Assembly: GCF_015624425.1 (NCBI RefSeq)
Contig: NZ_CP049919.1
Coordinates: forward strand, 62,001 to 126,000
DNA: 64,000 nt
Direction of reading: 5' to 3'
DNA from: Roseateles sp. DAIF2
GTDB taxonomy: Bacteria; Pseudomonadota; Gammaproteobacteria; Burkholderiales; Burkholderiaceae_C
Of this stretch, positions 25,597-33,942 are shown piece after piece. The position numbers were made by a program, and so were the translations under genes. The notes beneath the pieces were generated by a model, which was not told the DNA's origin, did no database searches, and saw only the letters and a program-made list of their open reading frames with translations. Position 1 is the stretch's first letter. Every line of letters begins with the position of its first letter.

Positions 25597-25993
25597 GTTC
25601 GGGCTCATGGCAGGCCACACCGATCTTGTTGCCCTCCGGATCGCGGAAATAGGCGCCGTAGTAATGCGGGTGGTACTTGGGCCGCGGGCCCGGCGGCCCC
25701 TCGCAGCGGCCGCCCAGGCGCAGCGCCAGCCCATGGGCCTGGTCCACCAGGTCCCGGCGCGCGGCCAGGAAGGCCGCCATCTGGCCGTTGCCGGCCTGGT
25801 GCGGCCGGCCGTCGAAGGACGTGCCGATCAGGAACAGCGGGCGCCCGCCGCCGGCCGGCTGCCAGCCGGCCCAGCTGCGCGCCGCATCGCGCTCGACAAA
25901 GCGCGGCGGCAGGGCCAGCAGCTCCATCAGCGGCGTGTAGAAGGCCAGGGCCCGCTCGAAGTCGGCCACACCGACGAAGACATGGGAAAACAA
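25586..25993 (-). CDS. VOC family protein
   Basis: A 135-residue vicinal-oxygen-chelate fold protein starting MFSHVFVGVADFERALAFYT with the metal-binding glutamate near the end (AYFRDPEGNKIGVACHE). Its last 11 bases overlap the YCII gene, and the SRPBCC gene ends 17 bases upstream of its start. It is probably the middle gene of the second ECF42-controlled operon. Confidence 0.88.
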   Translation of the reverse strand: MFSHVFVGVADFERALAFYTPLMELLALPPRFVERDAARSWAGWQPAGGGRPLFLIGTSFDGRPHQAGNGQMAAFLAARRDLVDQAHGLALRLGGRCEGPPGPRPKYHPHYYGAYFRDPEGNKIGVACHEPEHDA

Positions 25994-26010
25994 GGCGGCT
26001 CCTCCCTACA

Positions 26011-26460
26011 TCACTCCCGGACCTCGGCCTCGACCAGCTGGGCCAGCAGGGTCAGCGACTCCTGCCAGCCCAGGTAGCAGGCCTCGGCCGGGATCACCGC
26101 CGGGATACCCTCCTGAACGATGTTCACCTCGGTGCCGCAGAACACCTGCTTCAACTCGACCGTGGTGCGCATCTCGCCGGGCAGCTTCATCTCGGGGTCG
26201 AACTGCGCGGTGTAGCTGAGCCGCTCGTGCGGCACCAGCTCCAGGTAGCGGCCGCCGAAGCCATGACTGTGCCGGGTCGTGAAATTGGTGAAAGACATGC
26301 GGTACTGCCCGCCGACCTTGGGGTCCATCTCATGCACCTTGCCGGTGAAGCCATGCGGCGGCAGCCACTTGGCCCAGGCCTCGGGATCGAGAAAGGCGCG
26401 GTAGACGCGCTCCGGCGTGGCGCGCAGCACGCGGTGCAGACGAACGGTATTGCTAGTCAT
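26011..26460 (-). CDS. SRPBCC/AHSA1 family protein
   Basis: A 149-residue START-like fold protein: LHRVLRATPERVYRAFLDPE and AWAKWLPPHGFTGKVHEMD, the N-terminal signature of AHSA1-type ligand-binding proteins, and a C-terminal helix LGWQESLTLLAQLVEAEV. There is no membrane segment, unlike the SRPBCC paralogue in the ECF42 operon. It is the first gene of this operon; the promoter at 26543-26571 lies 83 bases upstream. A purine-rich ribosome site (AAGGAA) is present. Confidence 0.88.
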   Translation of the reverse strand: MTSNTVRLHRVLRATPERVYRAFLDPEAWAKWLPPHGFTGKVHEMDPKVGGQYRMSFTNFTTRHSHGFGGRYLELVPHERLSYTAQFDPEMKLPGEMRTTVELKQVFCGTEVNIVQEGIPAVIPAEACYLGWQESLTLLAQLVEAEVRE

Positions 26461-26542
26461 GGCTTGTTCCTTCCTTTCTTCCTGCTCGATGTTCAAGAAA
26501 AACCAGATGGGCATGGCGCAGCCCGGCGGGCTGCACAGACGG

Positions 26543-26571
26543 ACGACGATCGGCCGCGATCCCTTTCGACA
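26543..26571 (-). promoter_or_regulatory. putative ECF42 promoter of the SRPBCC-VOC-YCII operon
   Basis: Minus strand: -35 TGTCGA (26571-26566), 17-base spacer, -10 CGTCGT (26548-26543). Both boxes and the spacer length are identical to those of the promoter at 15090-15118. The intervening sequence differs, so the likeness is not due to a simple duplication of the region. Confidence 0.7.
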
Positions 26572-26688
26572 GCGGCCGCAGGAATCTCCCGTTCTTTTTT
26601 GCCGACGCCGCATTGAAACCAAGCCCCTTGGGCGCGTCAACCGAGATCCGGCTCGGCTTGCGGCCCGGCATGTGTTCCACTTCCACCC

Positions 26689-29013
26689 GTGAAGTCCGAT
26701 ACCGTTTCCAACAGCAATCCCGGGTCCGCGGCCGAGGCCGCCACCCCGCCCGAGTCCTCCTCGCCCGTCGCCCCCACCGGTTTCGCGCTGCCGAACCCGC
26801 GCCATGCCGGCCGCATCCCGGCCGAGGTCGGCCCGGAGCAATGGCTGCGCATCCGCCAGGCCGCCTACCAGCTGCCCCAGGTGCTGAGCCCGGCCGACCT
26901 GGAGGAGGGCATGGCCCCCGGCAAGCAGCCCGATCTGGACCGCCTGGGCCTGATCCTGATCCAGAAGGCGGTGTCCGGCGCCCGGCCCAGCCGCTGGATA
27001 GCGCCGGGCCTGATCGCCACCGCGCTGCGGCACCTGGACGTGGTCGGCAGCGCGCCGACGGTGCGGGCACTGATGCAGCAGCGCGCGACCCAGCTGGAAT
27101 CGCTGGGCGTGGCGCGCGAGGGCCTGGGCTGGAGCCGGCTGTGCAACCGCGTCCTGAAGCTGGAGCACCAGGACTGGCAGGTGCAGGTGTTCTACCGCGT
27201 CGCGCTGGAGGCGCCGGCCCAGATCGCCGCGATCTGGGACTATTACCGCGACGGCGACCATCACGCGCTGCGTCTGGCGCTGGGCCAGCAACCCGCTTAT
27301 GAGCAGGCAGAGCGGCTCACCGCCCATCTGGATCAGCTGCTGGCGCGCAGCGAGGCGATGGGCGCGACGACCGAGCAGCTGGGCTCGCTGCTGCCGCGCC
27401 TGCAGGCCGAATGCTCGACGCCGCAGGCGATCGAGGCCCTGCTGGCCGGCTGCACCCGGGCCCAGGACCGCTGGGAACGCCAGGTCGAGGAGCAGGGCAC
27501 CCTGGCCCGGCTGAACAGCGAGCTGGCCTTCCGCGGCTATCCGGACAGCTTCGAGCAGGCGCGCCGCCTGGGCCGCAAGGTCACGCTCTATGTCGGCGCG
27601 CCCAACAGCGGCAAGACCTATGCCGCCTTCGAACGCCTTGCCCAGGCCCAGGACGGCGCCTATCTGGCGCCGCTGCGCCTCTTGGCGCTGGAGGGCCGCG
27701 ACCGCCTGGTCGGGCGCGGCGTGCCCTGTTCGCTGCTGACCGGCGAGGAGAACGTGCCGGCCGAGGGCGCCAAGGTGGTGTCCAGCACGATCGAGATGGT
27801 CAACACGACCCGGCCGATCGACGTCGCGGTGATCGACGAGGCGCAGATGCTGTTCGATCTGTACCGCGGCTGGGCGTGGACCCAGGCCATCGTCGGCGTG
27901 CCGGCGCGCGAGCTGATCATCATCTGCTCCGCCTATGCGGTGCCGGCGATCGAGAACCTCTTGGGCCTGGCCGGCGAGCGCTGCGAGATCAAACGCTTCG
28001 AGCGCAAGCAGGAGGTGCAGCTGATGGATGCGCCGGTGGCGATCGCCGCGCTGAAGAAGGGCGATGCGGTCGTGGCCTTCAGCCGCCGCGAGGTGCTGAT
28101 GCTGCGCGACCAGATCGCCGCCGAGGGCCATCCGGTCTCGGTGATCTACGGCGCGCTGCCGCCCGAGGTGCGGCGCCGCGAGGCCGAGCGCTTCGCCGAG
28201 GGTGCCTCGCATATCCTGGTCGCGACCGATGCGATCGGCATGGGGCTGAACCTGCCGATCCGCCGCGTGCTGTTCAGCACCCTGACCAAGTTCGACGGCA
28301 TTGGCGACCGCAAGCTCGACGTCTCCGAGGTGCACCAGATCGCCGGCCGTGCCGGTCGCTATGGCATGTTCGACGAGGGCTTCGCCGGCGTGCTGCGCGA
28401 GGCCGAGCCGCAGGCCGCGCGGGTGCTGAAGGAACAGATGGGCCGCAGCCCGAAGGCGCCGCGCGACTTCAAGGCCGCTGTGGCGCCGAACTGGTGGCAT
28501 GTGCAGACCATCGCCACCCAGCTGGGCCTGGCCCGGCTGCGCGCGGTGCTGGACGTGTTCATGCAGCAGCTGCGCCTGGACGACGCCCATTTCGCGGTGG
28601 CCGAGCTGGAACAGATGCTGGAGCTGGCCGACCAGCTGGATCAGGCCGCCGCCGCGCTGCCGCTGAAGACCCGCTTTATCTACGCCCAGGCGCCGGTGGA
28701 CAGCCGCACGCCGGCCCAGGTGCAGGAATACCTGGACTGGGCCAGCAGCCATGCCCGCACCGGCAAGGCGGGCCAGCCCTGGTTCCTGGACGATGTGGAC
28801 GAGCACAGCCGCCTGGACCGCATGGAACAGGCGCTGCGCTCCTGCACCCTGTGGCTCTGGCTGGACCTGCGCTTCCCCGGCGTCTACGGCAACGTGGACG
28901 CCGTGGTGGACCTGCGTGGCCGCCTCAACGACGGCATCGAGCGGCACCTCAAGGGCAAGAAGCCGCTGTGGCAGATGAGGGGCGGCGGGCGCGGCGGGCC
29001 GCGGCGAGCGTGA
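26689..29013 (+). CDS. SUV3-like ATP-dependent RNA helicase
   Basis: A 774-residue superfamily 2 helicase that resembles the mitochondrial SUV3 helicase. Walker A GAPNSGKT is at residues 303-310, motif II is DEAQ (383-386), and motif VI is HQIAGRAGRYG. A SUV3-type C-terminal segment (PVDSRTPAQVQEYLDWA) follows. SUV3 unwinds RNA 3'-5' and works with an exoribonuclease in the mitochondrial degradosome; a bacterial role in RNA turnover is inferred. A GTG start is used. The N-terminal 40 residues are low-complexity. It is divergent from the SRPBCC operon. Confidence 0.88.
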   Translation: MKSDTVSNSNPGSAAEAATPPESSSPVAPTGFALPNPRHAGRIPAEVGPEQWLRIRQAAYQLPQVLSPADLEEGMAPGKQPDLDRLGLILIQKAVSGARPSRWIAPGLIATALRHLDVVGSAPTVRALMQQRATQLESLGVAREGLGWSRLCNRVLKLEHQDWQVQVFYRVALEAPAQIAAIWDYYRDGDHHALRLALGQQPAYEQAERLTAHLDQLLARSEAMGATTEQLGSLLPRLQAECSTPQAIEALLAGCTRAQDRWERQVEEQGTLARLNSELAFRGYPDSFEQARRLGRKVTLYVGAPNSGKTYAAFERLAQAQDGAYLAPLRLLALEGRDRLVGRGVPCSLLTGEENVPAEGAKVVSSTIEMVNTTRPIDVAVIDEAQMLFDLYRGWAWTQAIVGVPARELIIICSAYAVPAIENLLGLAGERCEIKRFERKQEVQLMDAPVAIAALKKGDAVVAFSRREVLMLRDQIAAEGHPVSVIYGALPPEVRRREAERFAEGASHILVATDAIGMGLNLPIRRVLFSTLTKFDGIGDRKLDVSEVHQIAGRAGRYGMFDEGFAGVLREAEPQAARVLKEQMGRSPKAPRDFKAAVAPNWWHVQTIATQLGLARLRAVLDVFMQQLRLDDAHFAVAELEQMLELADQLDQAAAALPLKTRFIYAQAPVDSRTPAQVQEYLDWASSHARTGKAGQPWFLDDVDEHSRLDRMEQALRSCTLWLWLDLRFPGVYGNVDAVVDLRGRLNDGIERHLKGKKPLWQMRGGGRGGPRRA

Positions 29014-29111
29014 TCCAGGGGCTGACGCGGCCGGAAGTCGTGCGCTGGAATGCGCGCAGGTTTCGTTGACGGTCTACCAAAAGCCTAGTTGAACGAATCC
29101 CCTACATCGTC

Positions 29112-29462
29112 ATGAGCGACTTTCGATTCACGTCAAACGACGTCTTTGTCATTTTCCGTACAGGCGTCGTCTTCCATGGCATCGTGGAAAGCGGCTCCGT
29201 CTCCAAGGGAGACCATGTCAGCCTCTTGACTCAGTTTGGCCCCCTCGTCGCTAGAGTCGAGGCGATTGAACTCGACAGGAAGCTGATCCCTACTTCGATA
29301 GCAGGTGCTGAGATCGGCCTCCTTCTCGCCAATTTCGATCGGGAATCGGTGAATGTCCACGTCGGCACACTGGTTGACGAATCAAACTTCAACACCGTTC
29401 CCACGGTGGAGTCGGTGCTCGGCATCCAGGTTCCCGTTACCCTGGAGCGAATGGGCAAGTAG
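29112..29462 (+). CDS. orphan EF-Tu domain-2-like protein
   Basis: A 116-residue protein. VFHGIVESGSVSKGDHVSLL and AGAEIGLLLANFDRESVNV resemble strands of domain 2 of EF-Tu, where the corresponding segments read like 'rGxVxxGxvkvGdev' and 'aGdnvGlllrgikredv'. There is no GTPase domain nearby. Codons are clearly less G+C-rich than those of neighbouring genes, which suggests transfer. No clear ribosome site is seen. It may be a stand-alone beta-barrel that binds a translation partner; this is an inference. Confidence 0.7.
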   Translation: MSDFRFTSNDVFVIFRTGVVFHGIVESGSVSKGDHVSLLTQFGPLVARVEAIELDRKLIPTSIAGAEIGLLLANFDRESVNVHVGTLVDESNFNTVPTVESVLGIQVPVTLERMGK

Positions 29463-29578
29463 TCGCCATCGATAGGAAAGTCGGTAGGCCCTTCACCGTC
29501 TTCCCTTCAAGACCTGAATTTAGAACTCGCGCGGCACAGGTCATCTACCCCTTGGAGGCATCGGCTTCGCCCGATCCC

Positions 29579-30739
29579 TCACCGATAAACCCCCGCCACC
29601 CTCTCCACCGCCGCCAGCGTCTGCCCCCGATCCGGCGTCCGGTCCGCATTGCCGTAATCTCCCTCGCCATGCGTCGCGACCAGCAGGCCGTCGCGGCGCG
29701 GCAGCACCACCAGGCCATGGCCGCGGTAGATCAGCGCGTAGTCGATCTCGGGCTGGGGCACCAGGCGCGCGGTCTGGCCCTTGACCGGCACCAGGCTCTG
29801 GTCGCCGAACAGCGCGCGGGCGCCGTAGCCGGTGCAGTTGACGACCACGGGCTCGGGCAGGCCGGCGATCTGGCGCGGACTCTCGAACTCGCGCCGCACG
29901 ATCTCGCCGCCCTCGCGCAAGAAGTCCTCCAGCAGCAGGCGCTGGTAGACGCTCAGGTTGAACATCATCTGCGTGAAGCGCCGCACATGCGGCTGGCGAA
30001 ATGGATGTTCGTCCGGCCGCAGCAGCACCGAGCGCGGCCGGATGTCGGGCAGCCGGGCCATCAGGTCCGGATAGTCCGGCTCGCCCACCGGGTAGCCGCC
30101 AGCGTCCTGGTCGAAGGGCAGGTCGGACAGCAGATAGCCGTCGCGCCATTGCACCGGATCGCCCGGCAGGCCCAGCAGGCTCTGCCAGGTCCTGAACGAG
30201 CTGCGCGCCATCTGCTCCCACTGGCTGCACAGCGCCGGCGTGGCCTCCTGCTCGGTGCAGAAGCGCGAGTCCGGCGACCACATGCCGGTGGCGGCCGAGG
30301 AGGGCACGTCGGGCGGCAGATCCTTGCAGTAGATGCGCACCCGCAAGCCGGCGCGCTGGGCCACGCGCGCGGACGTCAGGCCGATCGCGCCGCCGCCGAT
30401 CACCGCGATGCGTTGTTGCTGCTGCCTGCCGCCGGCCACACCGGCCTGTATCAAGGGAAGTACCGCCCGCGCCGAGCCCCAGGACAGCGACCAACCGGCG
30501 CCGCCATGACCGTAGTGGTGCACCAGATGCTTGCCATGCAGGCGCTCGGCCTCCAGGCGCGGCCCCTGTGGCCGGAACGGCCGGGTGCAGACCGCGATGT
30601 CGATCACCCGGTCGGCGCTGGCGCGCATGCGCGCCGGGGCGGGCGCCGCCGCGAAATCCAGCGCCGCCGCGGGGCCGGCCAGCAGGGCCGCGCCCAGCAG
30701 CGCGCGGCGGCTCGGGTGTGGCTTGTTGCCCATCGTCAT
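29579..30739 (-). CDS. Tat-exported FAD-dependent D-amino-acid-oxidase-like protein
   Basis: A 386-residue oxidoreductase with a twin-arginine signal (PSRRALLGAALLAGPAAA) and the FAD motif RIAVIGGGAIGLTSARVAQ near residue 100. Later motifs such as VVNCTGYGARALFGDQSL and VPVKGQTARL are typical of DAO/D-aspartate oxidase-type enzymes. The start overlaps the stop of the M56/PBP7 gene by four bases, so it is translationally coupled. D-Ala is released by DD-carboxypeptidases; an oxidase in the periplasm that uses D-amino acids would fit next to such an enzyme. The substrate is unproven. Confidence 0.85.
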   Translation of the reverse strand: MTMGNKPHPSRRALLGAALLAGPAAALDFAAAPAPARMRASADRVIDIAVCTRPFRPQGPRLEAERLHGKHLVHHYGHGGAGWSLSWGSARAVLPLIQAGVAGGRQQQQRIAVIGGGAIGLTSARVAQRAGLRVRIYCKDLPPDVPSSAATGMWSPDSRFCTEQEATPALCSQWEQMARSSFRTWQSLLGLPGDPVQWRDGYLLSDLPFDQDAGGYPVGEPDYPDLMARLPDIRPRSVLLRPDEHPFRQPHVRRFTQMMFNLSVYQRLLLEDFLREGGEIVRREFESPRQIAGLPEPVVVNCTGYGARALFGDQSLVPVKGQTARLVPQPEIDYALIYRGHGLVVLPRRDGLLVATHGEGDYGNADRTPDRGQTLAAVERVAGVYR

Positions 30740-32604
30740 GCCTTGGTCGCTGCTGCCATCTTGTTGATCGACTGGCGGATGCGCCGCGCGTCGGCCAGGC
30801 GCTGGGCCGAGCCGTCGGCGTCCAGCAGCACGACCAGCACGTTGCGAAGTTCCTTGCCGCCCAGGCGCACCCGCATCGCCAGGCAACGGCCGGCTTCCTC
30901 GGTATAGCCGGTCTTGGACAGGCGGATGTCCCAGCCCTTGCCGCCGACCAGGCGGTTGGTGTTGCGCAGCTCGCGCGGCCGGCCGTCGACCGCGACACGG
31001 GTCTTGCTCTCGCTGGTGATGCGCGCGATCTCCGGGTAGCGCGCCGCGGCGGCGGCGATGCGCGCCATCTCGCTGGCGGTGGAGACATTGGACGGCGACA
31101 GGCCGGTCGGCTCGACGATCACGGTCTGCATCAGGCCCAGGCCGCGCAGCTTGGCCGCCACCGCCCGCTCGAAGCCGGCCGTAGCACCGGGATAGAAGCG
31201 CGCCAGCGCCGAGGCCGCCCGGTTGTCCGAGGACACCAGGGCCAGCTCCAGCGCGGCCTGACGACTGAGCTTCGCGCCGACCTTCAGGCGCGAGGCGCTG
31301 TGCTTCAGGCGATCCACATCATCGGCGTCGATCTGCAGCATCTCGCCGGCCGGCTGCTTGGCGTCCAGCACCACCATCGCGGTCACCAGCTTGGTCAGCG
31401 AGGCGATCGGCACCACCGCGTCGGCATCCTTGCTCATCAGCACCCGGCCCGAGCCCTCGTCCAGCACCAGCATGTGGCGGGCATTGACCGGCAGCTGCAT
31501 CAGGGCGCCCAGCGACGCGCTCGGTGCCGTTGCGGGAGCCGCGGGCGTGACCTGGCCGGCATGCTCGCGCGGCGAGGTAGCAGCTGCCCCCAGTGGGGCG
31601 GTCGCCAGCGCCGGTTCGGTCGTTGTCGTCGGCTGCTGGCGCGCCGCCTGCACCAGCAGGCTGGCACCGGCCAGCAGCAGCGCGGGCAGGGCGAGTTTCC
31701 AGGCCGGGGTGCGGGAGGAGGCCTGCGGGGTGGTCGGGATCTTCATCATCAGCATCAGTTGTTCGATTCGGGGCAGCAGCCGTCCGCCGCGGGCGGACAT
31801 GGCCAGTTCGGGTTGTGGCGGCGCATCGTCCGGCTCGGCCAGCGCCTGCAGGGCCAGCGCCAGGCGGCGCGGATCGTCCAACGCGTGCGCCGCGATCTCG
31901 TCGGCCACCTGCTCGCGCTCGTCGCGCAGCCGGCCGGACAGCCACCACACCACCGGGTGGAAGAACAGCAGGGCCTCGACCAGGCTCTGCAGCAGATTGG
32001 CCAGGTAATCCCAGCGCCGTACATGGGCCAGCTCATGCGCCAGCAGGGCCTCCAGCAGCGGCACCGGCAGGCGGCTCAGCAGGGCCGCGGGCAGCAGCAC
32101 CAGCGGTCGCCACCAGCCCACGGTGACCGGTGCGTCCAGGCCCTGCGCCAGCAGCTTCAGCGGCACCGGCCGGGTCAGGCCCAGGCGCCGCGCCAGCGCA
32201 TCCAGCCGTGCCTGCCAATGGGCCGGGGCCGGCTCGGCCTCGCGGCGCCGGCGCGCCACCCAGGCCAGGCCCAGCCCCAGGCGCAGGCTCATCAGGCCGA
32301 CGCCCAGGCTCCAGGCCGTCACCAGGGCCGGCAGCTGCGCGCCCAGCGCCAGCAGCCAGGCCGGCGGCAGCGGGTTCATCACGCGCCCCTCGTCGCCCGA
32401 CAGCAGCCAGCCCAGATGGGCCAGCGGCAGAGCCAGGCAGGCCAGCAGGGCCAGCGCGCAGACCGCATAGCGCCGCTGCGGCCCGGCCCGGCGCAGGAGC
32501 CGCAGCAGCAGGGCCGCGACGGCGCCGATCGCCAGGCCCTGCCAGACGAAATGCAGCAGCGCCCAGCCCAGCGCGGGCACGAACAGCTCGGCCGCGCCGC
32601 TCAT
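30736..32604 (-). CDS. M56 metallopeptidase fused to a PBP7-type D-alanyl-D-alanine endopeptidase
   Basis: A 622-residue fusion. Residues 1-240 match BlaR1/MecR1: several membrane helices and the zinc site H190-E191-L-A-H194 (LLAHELAHVRRWD) with a following E..A.DE segment. A further helix spans about 301-320. Residues 370-615 are a peptidase S11 domain: S402-L-T-K405 (nucleophile), S459-D-N461, and K564-T565-G566. In normal BlaR1 the C-terminal sensor is a class D beta-lactamase-like domain; here a PBP7-type endopeptidase takes that place. It shares ATGA overlaps with both the BlaI and the oxidase gene. Probable role: senses cell-wall state or penicillin-type drugs and frees BlaI by proteolysis (inference). 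Confidence 0.9.
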   Translation of the reverse strand: MSGAAELFVPALGWALLHFVWQGLAIGAVAALLLRLLRRAGPQRRYAVCALALLACLALPLAHLGWLLSGDEGRVMNPLPPAWLLALGAQLPALVTAWSLGVGLMSLRLGLGLAWVARRRREAEPAPAHWQARLDALARRLGLTRPVPLKLLAQGLDAPVTVGWWRPLVLLPAALLSRLPVPLLEALLAHELAHVRRWDYLANLLQSLVEALLFFHPVVWWLSGRLRDEREQVADEIAAHALDDPRRLALALQALAEPDDAPPQPELAMSARGGRLLPRIEQLMLMMKIPTTPQASSRTPAWKLALPALLLAGASLLVQAARQQPTTTTEPALATAPLGAAATSPREHAGQVTPAAPATAPSASLGALMQLPVNARHMLVLDEGSGRVLMSKDADAVVPIASLTKLVTAMVVLDAKQPAGEMLQIDADDVDRLKHSASRLKVGAKLSRQAALELALVSSDNRAASALARFYPGATAGFERAVAAKLRGLGLMQTVIVEPTGLSPSNVSTASEMARIAAAAARYPEIARITSESKTRVAVDGRPRELRNTNRLVGGKGWDIRLSKTGYTEEAGRCLAMRVRLGGKELRNVLVVLLDADGSAQRLADARRIRQSINKMAAATKA

Positions 32605-33029
32605 CGGGCGCTCCCGTCCTTGCCGTCCGCTTTCTGCTTCTGCTGATCCAGCAGCCGCTGGATCTCGTCGCGCTCGCGGGCGTTGACATGGCCCTTCAGC
32701 GCCGCCATCACCAGGGCCTTGCCGGAACCGGCGAAGGCCTTGGCGATCAGCTCCTTCAGCAGATGGGTCTGCAGCTTGTCCTGCGCCTGGGTCGGCGCGT
32801 AGCGCTGCGGGCGCTGGCTCTCGTCACGGCTCAGCAGGCCCTTGCCATGCATCACCTGCAGCTGGCGCAGCACCGTCGCATAGCTGGCCTCGGGCCGCTC
32901 GGTCAGCAGGGCCTCGTGCACCTGCTTCGCATCGGCCGGCGCGCCCAGGCGCCACAGCACGCGCAGCAGATCGAGCTCGGCCGCGGTCGGCCGCGGCTGG
33001 GAGGAAGAAGAAGAGGAGGTTTTCGCCAT
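32601..33029 (-). CDS. BlaI/MecI/CopY-type repressor
   Basis: A 142-residue winged-helix repressor. The DNA-binding part reads RPTAAELDLLRVLWRLGAP, ADAKQVHEALLTERPEASYA, TVLRQLQVMHGKGLL, and the second half is a dimerisation helix region. BlaI proteins bind inverted repeats and are cleaved when the receptor is active. The ATG has no ribosome site; the promoter upstream would place the transcript start at about the ATG, so the mRNA is probably leaderless. The operator at 33032-33081 lies just in front. Confidence 0.92.
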   Translation of the reverse strand: MAKTSSSSSSQPRPTAAELDLLRVLWRLGAPADAKQVHEALLTERPEASYATVLRQLQVMHGKGLLSRDESQRPQRYAPTQAQDKLQTHLLKELIAKAFAGSGKALVMAALKGHVNARERDEIQRLLDQQKQKADGKDGSAR

Positions 33030-33031
33030 GG

Positions 33032-33081
33032 ATTCAGAATATCTGTTCTAGAACTCAATGTCTAGAACTTTCATTCTGAAT
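33032..33081 (-). promoter_or_regulatory. 50-bp symmetrical operator with embedded promoter for the BlaI operon
   Basis: The 50 bases form a dyad: ATTCAGAAT-N4-GTTCTAGA at 33032-33052 and its inverse at 33061-33081, separated by eight bases; 17 of 21 arm positions match. The left arm contains the perfect palindrome GTTCTAGAAC (33045-33054). On the minus strand TAGACA (33064-33059) and TATTCT (33041-33036) are spaced 17 bases apart, fitting a sigma-70 promoter with transcription starting near the ATG at 33029. Two repressor dimers could cover both promoter boxes. Confidence 0.75.
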
Positions 33082-33096
33082 AGGCGCCAGGATCGA

Positions 33097-33942
33097 TCAG
33101 GCCAGCAGCTCGAAGTACATCAGCGCATGGTCCGAGTAGTCACGGATCCAGGCGTCGCGGCCGGCCAGGGTGGCGGCCTCGGGCCAGCCGCGCAGCGCCA
33201 CCTCGGCGCTCAGTCCATCGACGGGCCGCCTGAAGCCGCGGAACTTCAGATTGCTGCTGGCGAACACATGGTCGAGGTTGGAGTCCGGGATGCGCGAGGC
33301 CGAGCCATTGCTCCAGCTGGCGTCATGCGTCTTGACCAGGCGGCGCATGCCGGCGTATTTGGTGCGCGCCGCCTCCTTATCCCATTTCTGCAGCTCGATG
33401 GCCGGATCGATCGCGCGGCCGAAGGGGTAGTCCAGGCCCATGGTGTTGAGGTCGCCCAGGAACAGGTAGCGCGCCTGGCCGGGCCCGCCGGCCGCCTTGT
33501 CCAGGTCGCGGCGGAACTCCAGCGCGCGGCCCAGCATGTCGTCGCGCAGACCCATGCCGCGCGGCTCGACGCCGCTGGCCAGATGCAGGAACAGCAGGCA
33601 GTAGTTGTGGCCGCCGACATGCACGCTGACCAGCTGGCCCGGGCGCATATGGGTGGTGCCGGAGCGGAACTCGGTGCGCTGGGTGATGAAGGCGGTCAGG
33701 CCCTTTCTCACGCCGATCAGGATCTCCTGGGTCTGCAGGCCCTCGGTGATCTGGAAGGTGTAGCCGGGCATGCGCTTGACCAGCTCGCCGAACACGGCGG
33801 CGCCCTCCACCTCGTAGAGGCCGAACACATCGGGCTTCTGCCGGACCATGAACTCGACCACCCGGCCGACCCGCCCGGGATCGTCCTTGAAATGCTCGAC
33901 GTTCCACGACGCCACCGAGAACAGCTTCCTGCCAGTCGCCAT
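33097..33942 (-). CDS. endonuclease/exonuclease/phosphatase (EEP) family protein
   Basis: A 281-residue protein of the DNase I-like fold. It starts at the ATG at 33942 after GGAGGATCC, then SVASWNVEHFKDDPG, VFGLYEVEG (the metal-binding Glu), FLGDLNTMG and a C-terminal DYSDHALMYF; these are the catalytic Asp-Asn and Asp-His motifs. Substrates in the family range from DNA to phosphoinositides. It lies upstream of the BlaI operon on the same strand with a 67-base gap that carries the operator, so it is probably a separate unit. Confidence 0.85.
   Translation of the reverse strand: MATGRKLFSVASWNVEHFKDDPGRVGRVVEFMVRQKPDVFGLYEVEGAAVFGELVKRMPGYTFQITEGLQTQEILIGVRKGLTAFITQRTEFRSGTTHMRPGQLVSVHVGGHNYCLLFLHLASGVEPRGMGLRDDMLGRALEFRRDLDKAAGGPGQARYLFLGDLNTMGLDYPFGRAIDPAIELQKWDKEAARTKYAGMRRLVKTHDASWSNGSASRIPDSNLDHVFASSNLKFRGFRRPVDGLSAEVALRGWPEAATLAGRDAWIRDYSDHALMYFELLA

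Noticed and set aside
26461..28947. A long minus-strand open frame continuous with the SRPBCC gene
   Set aside because: The real start is the ATG at 26460 with AHSA1-type N-terminus; the upstream part is antisense to the SUV3-like helicase.
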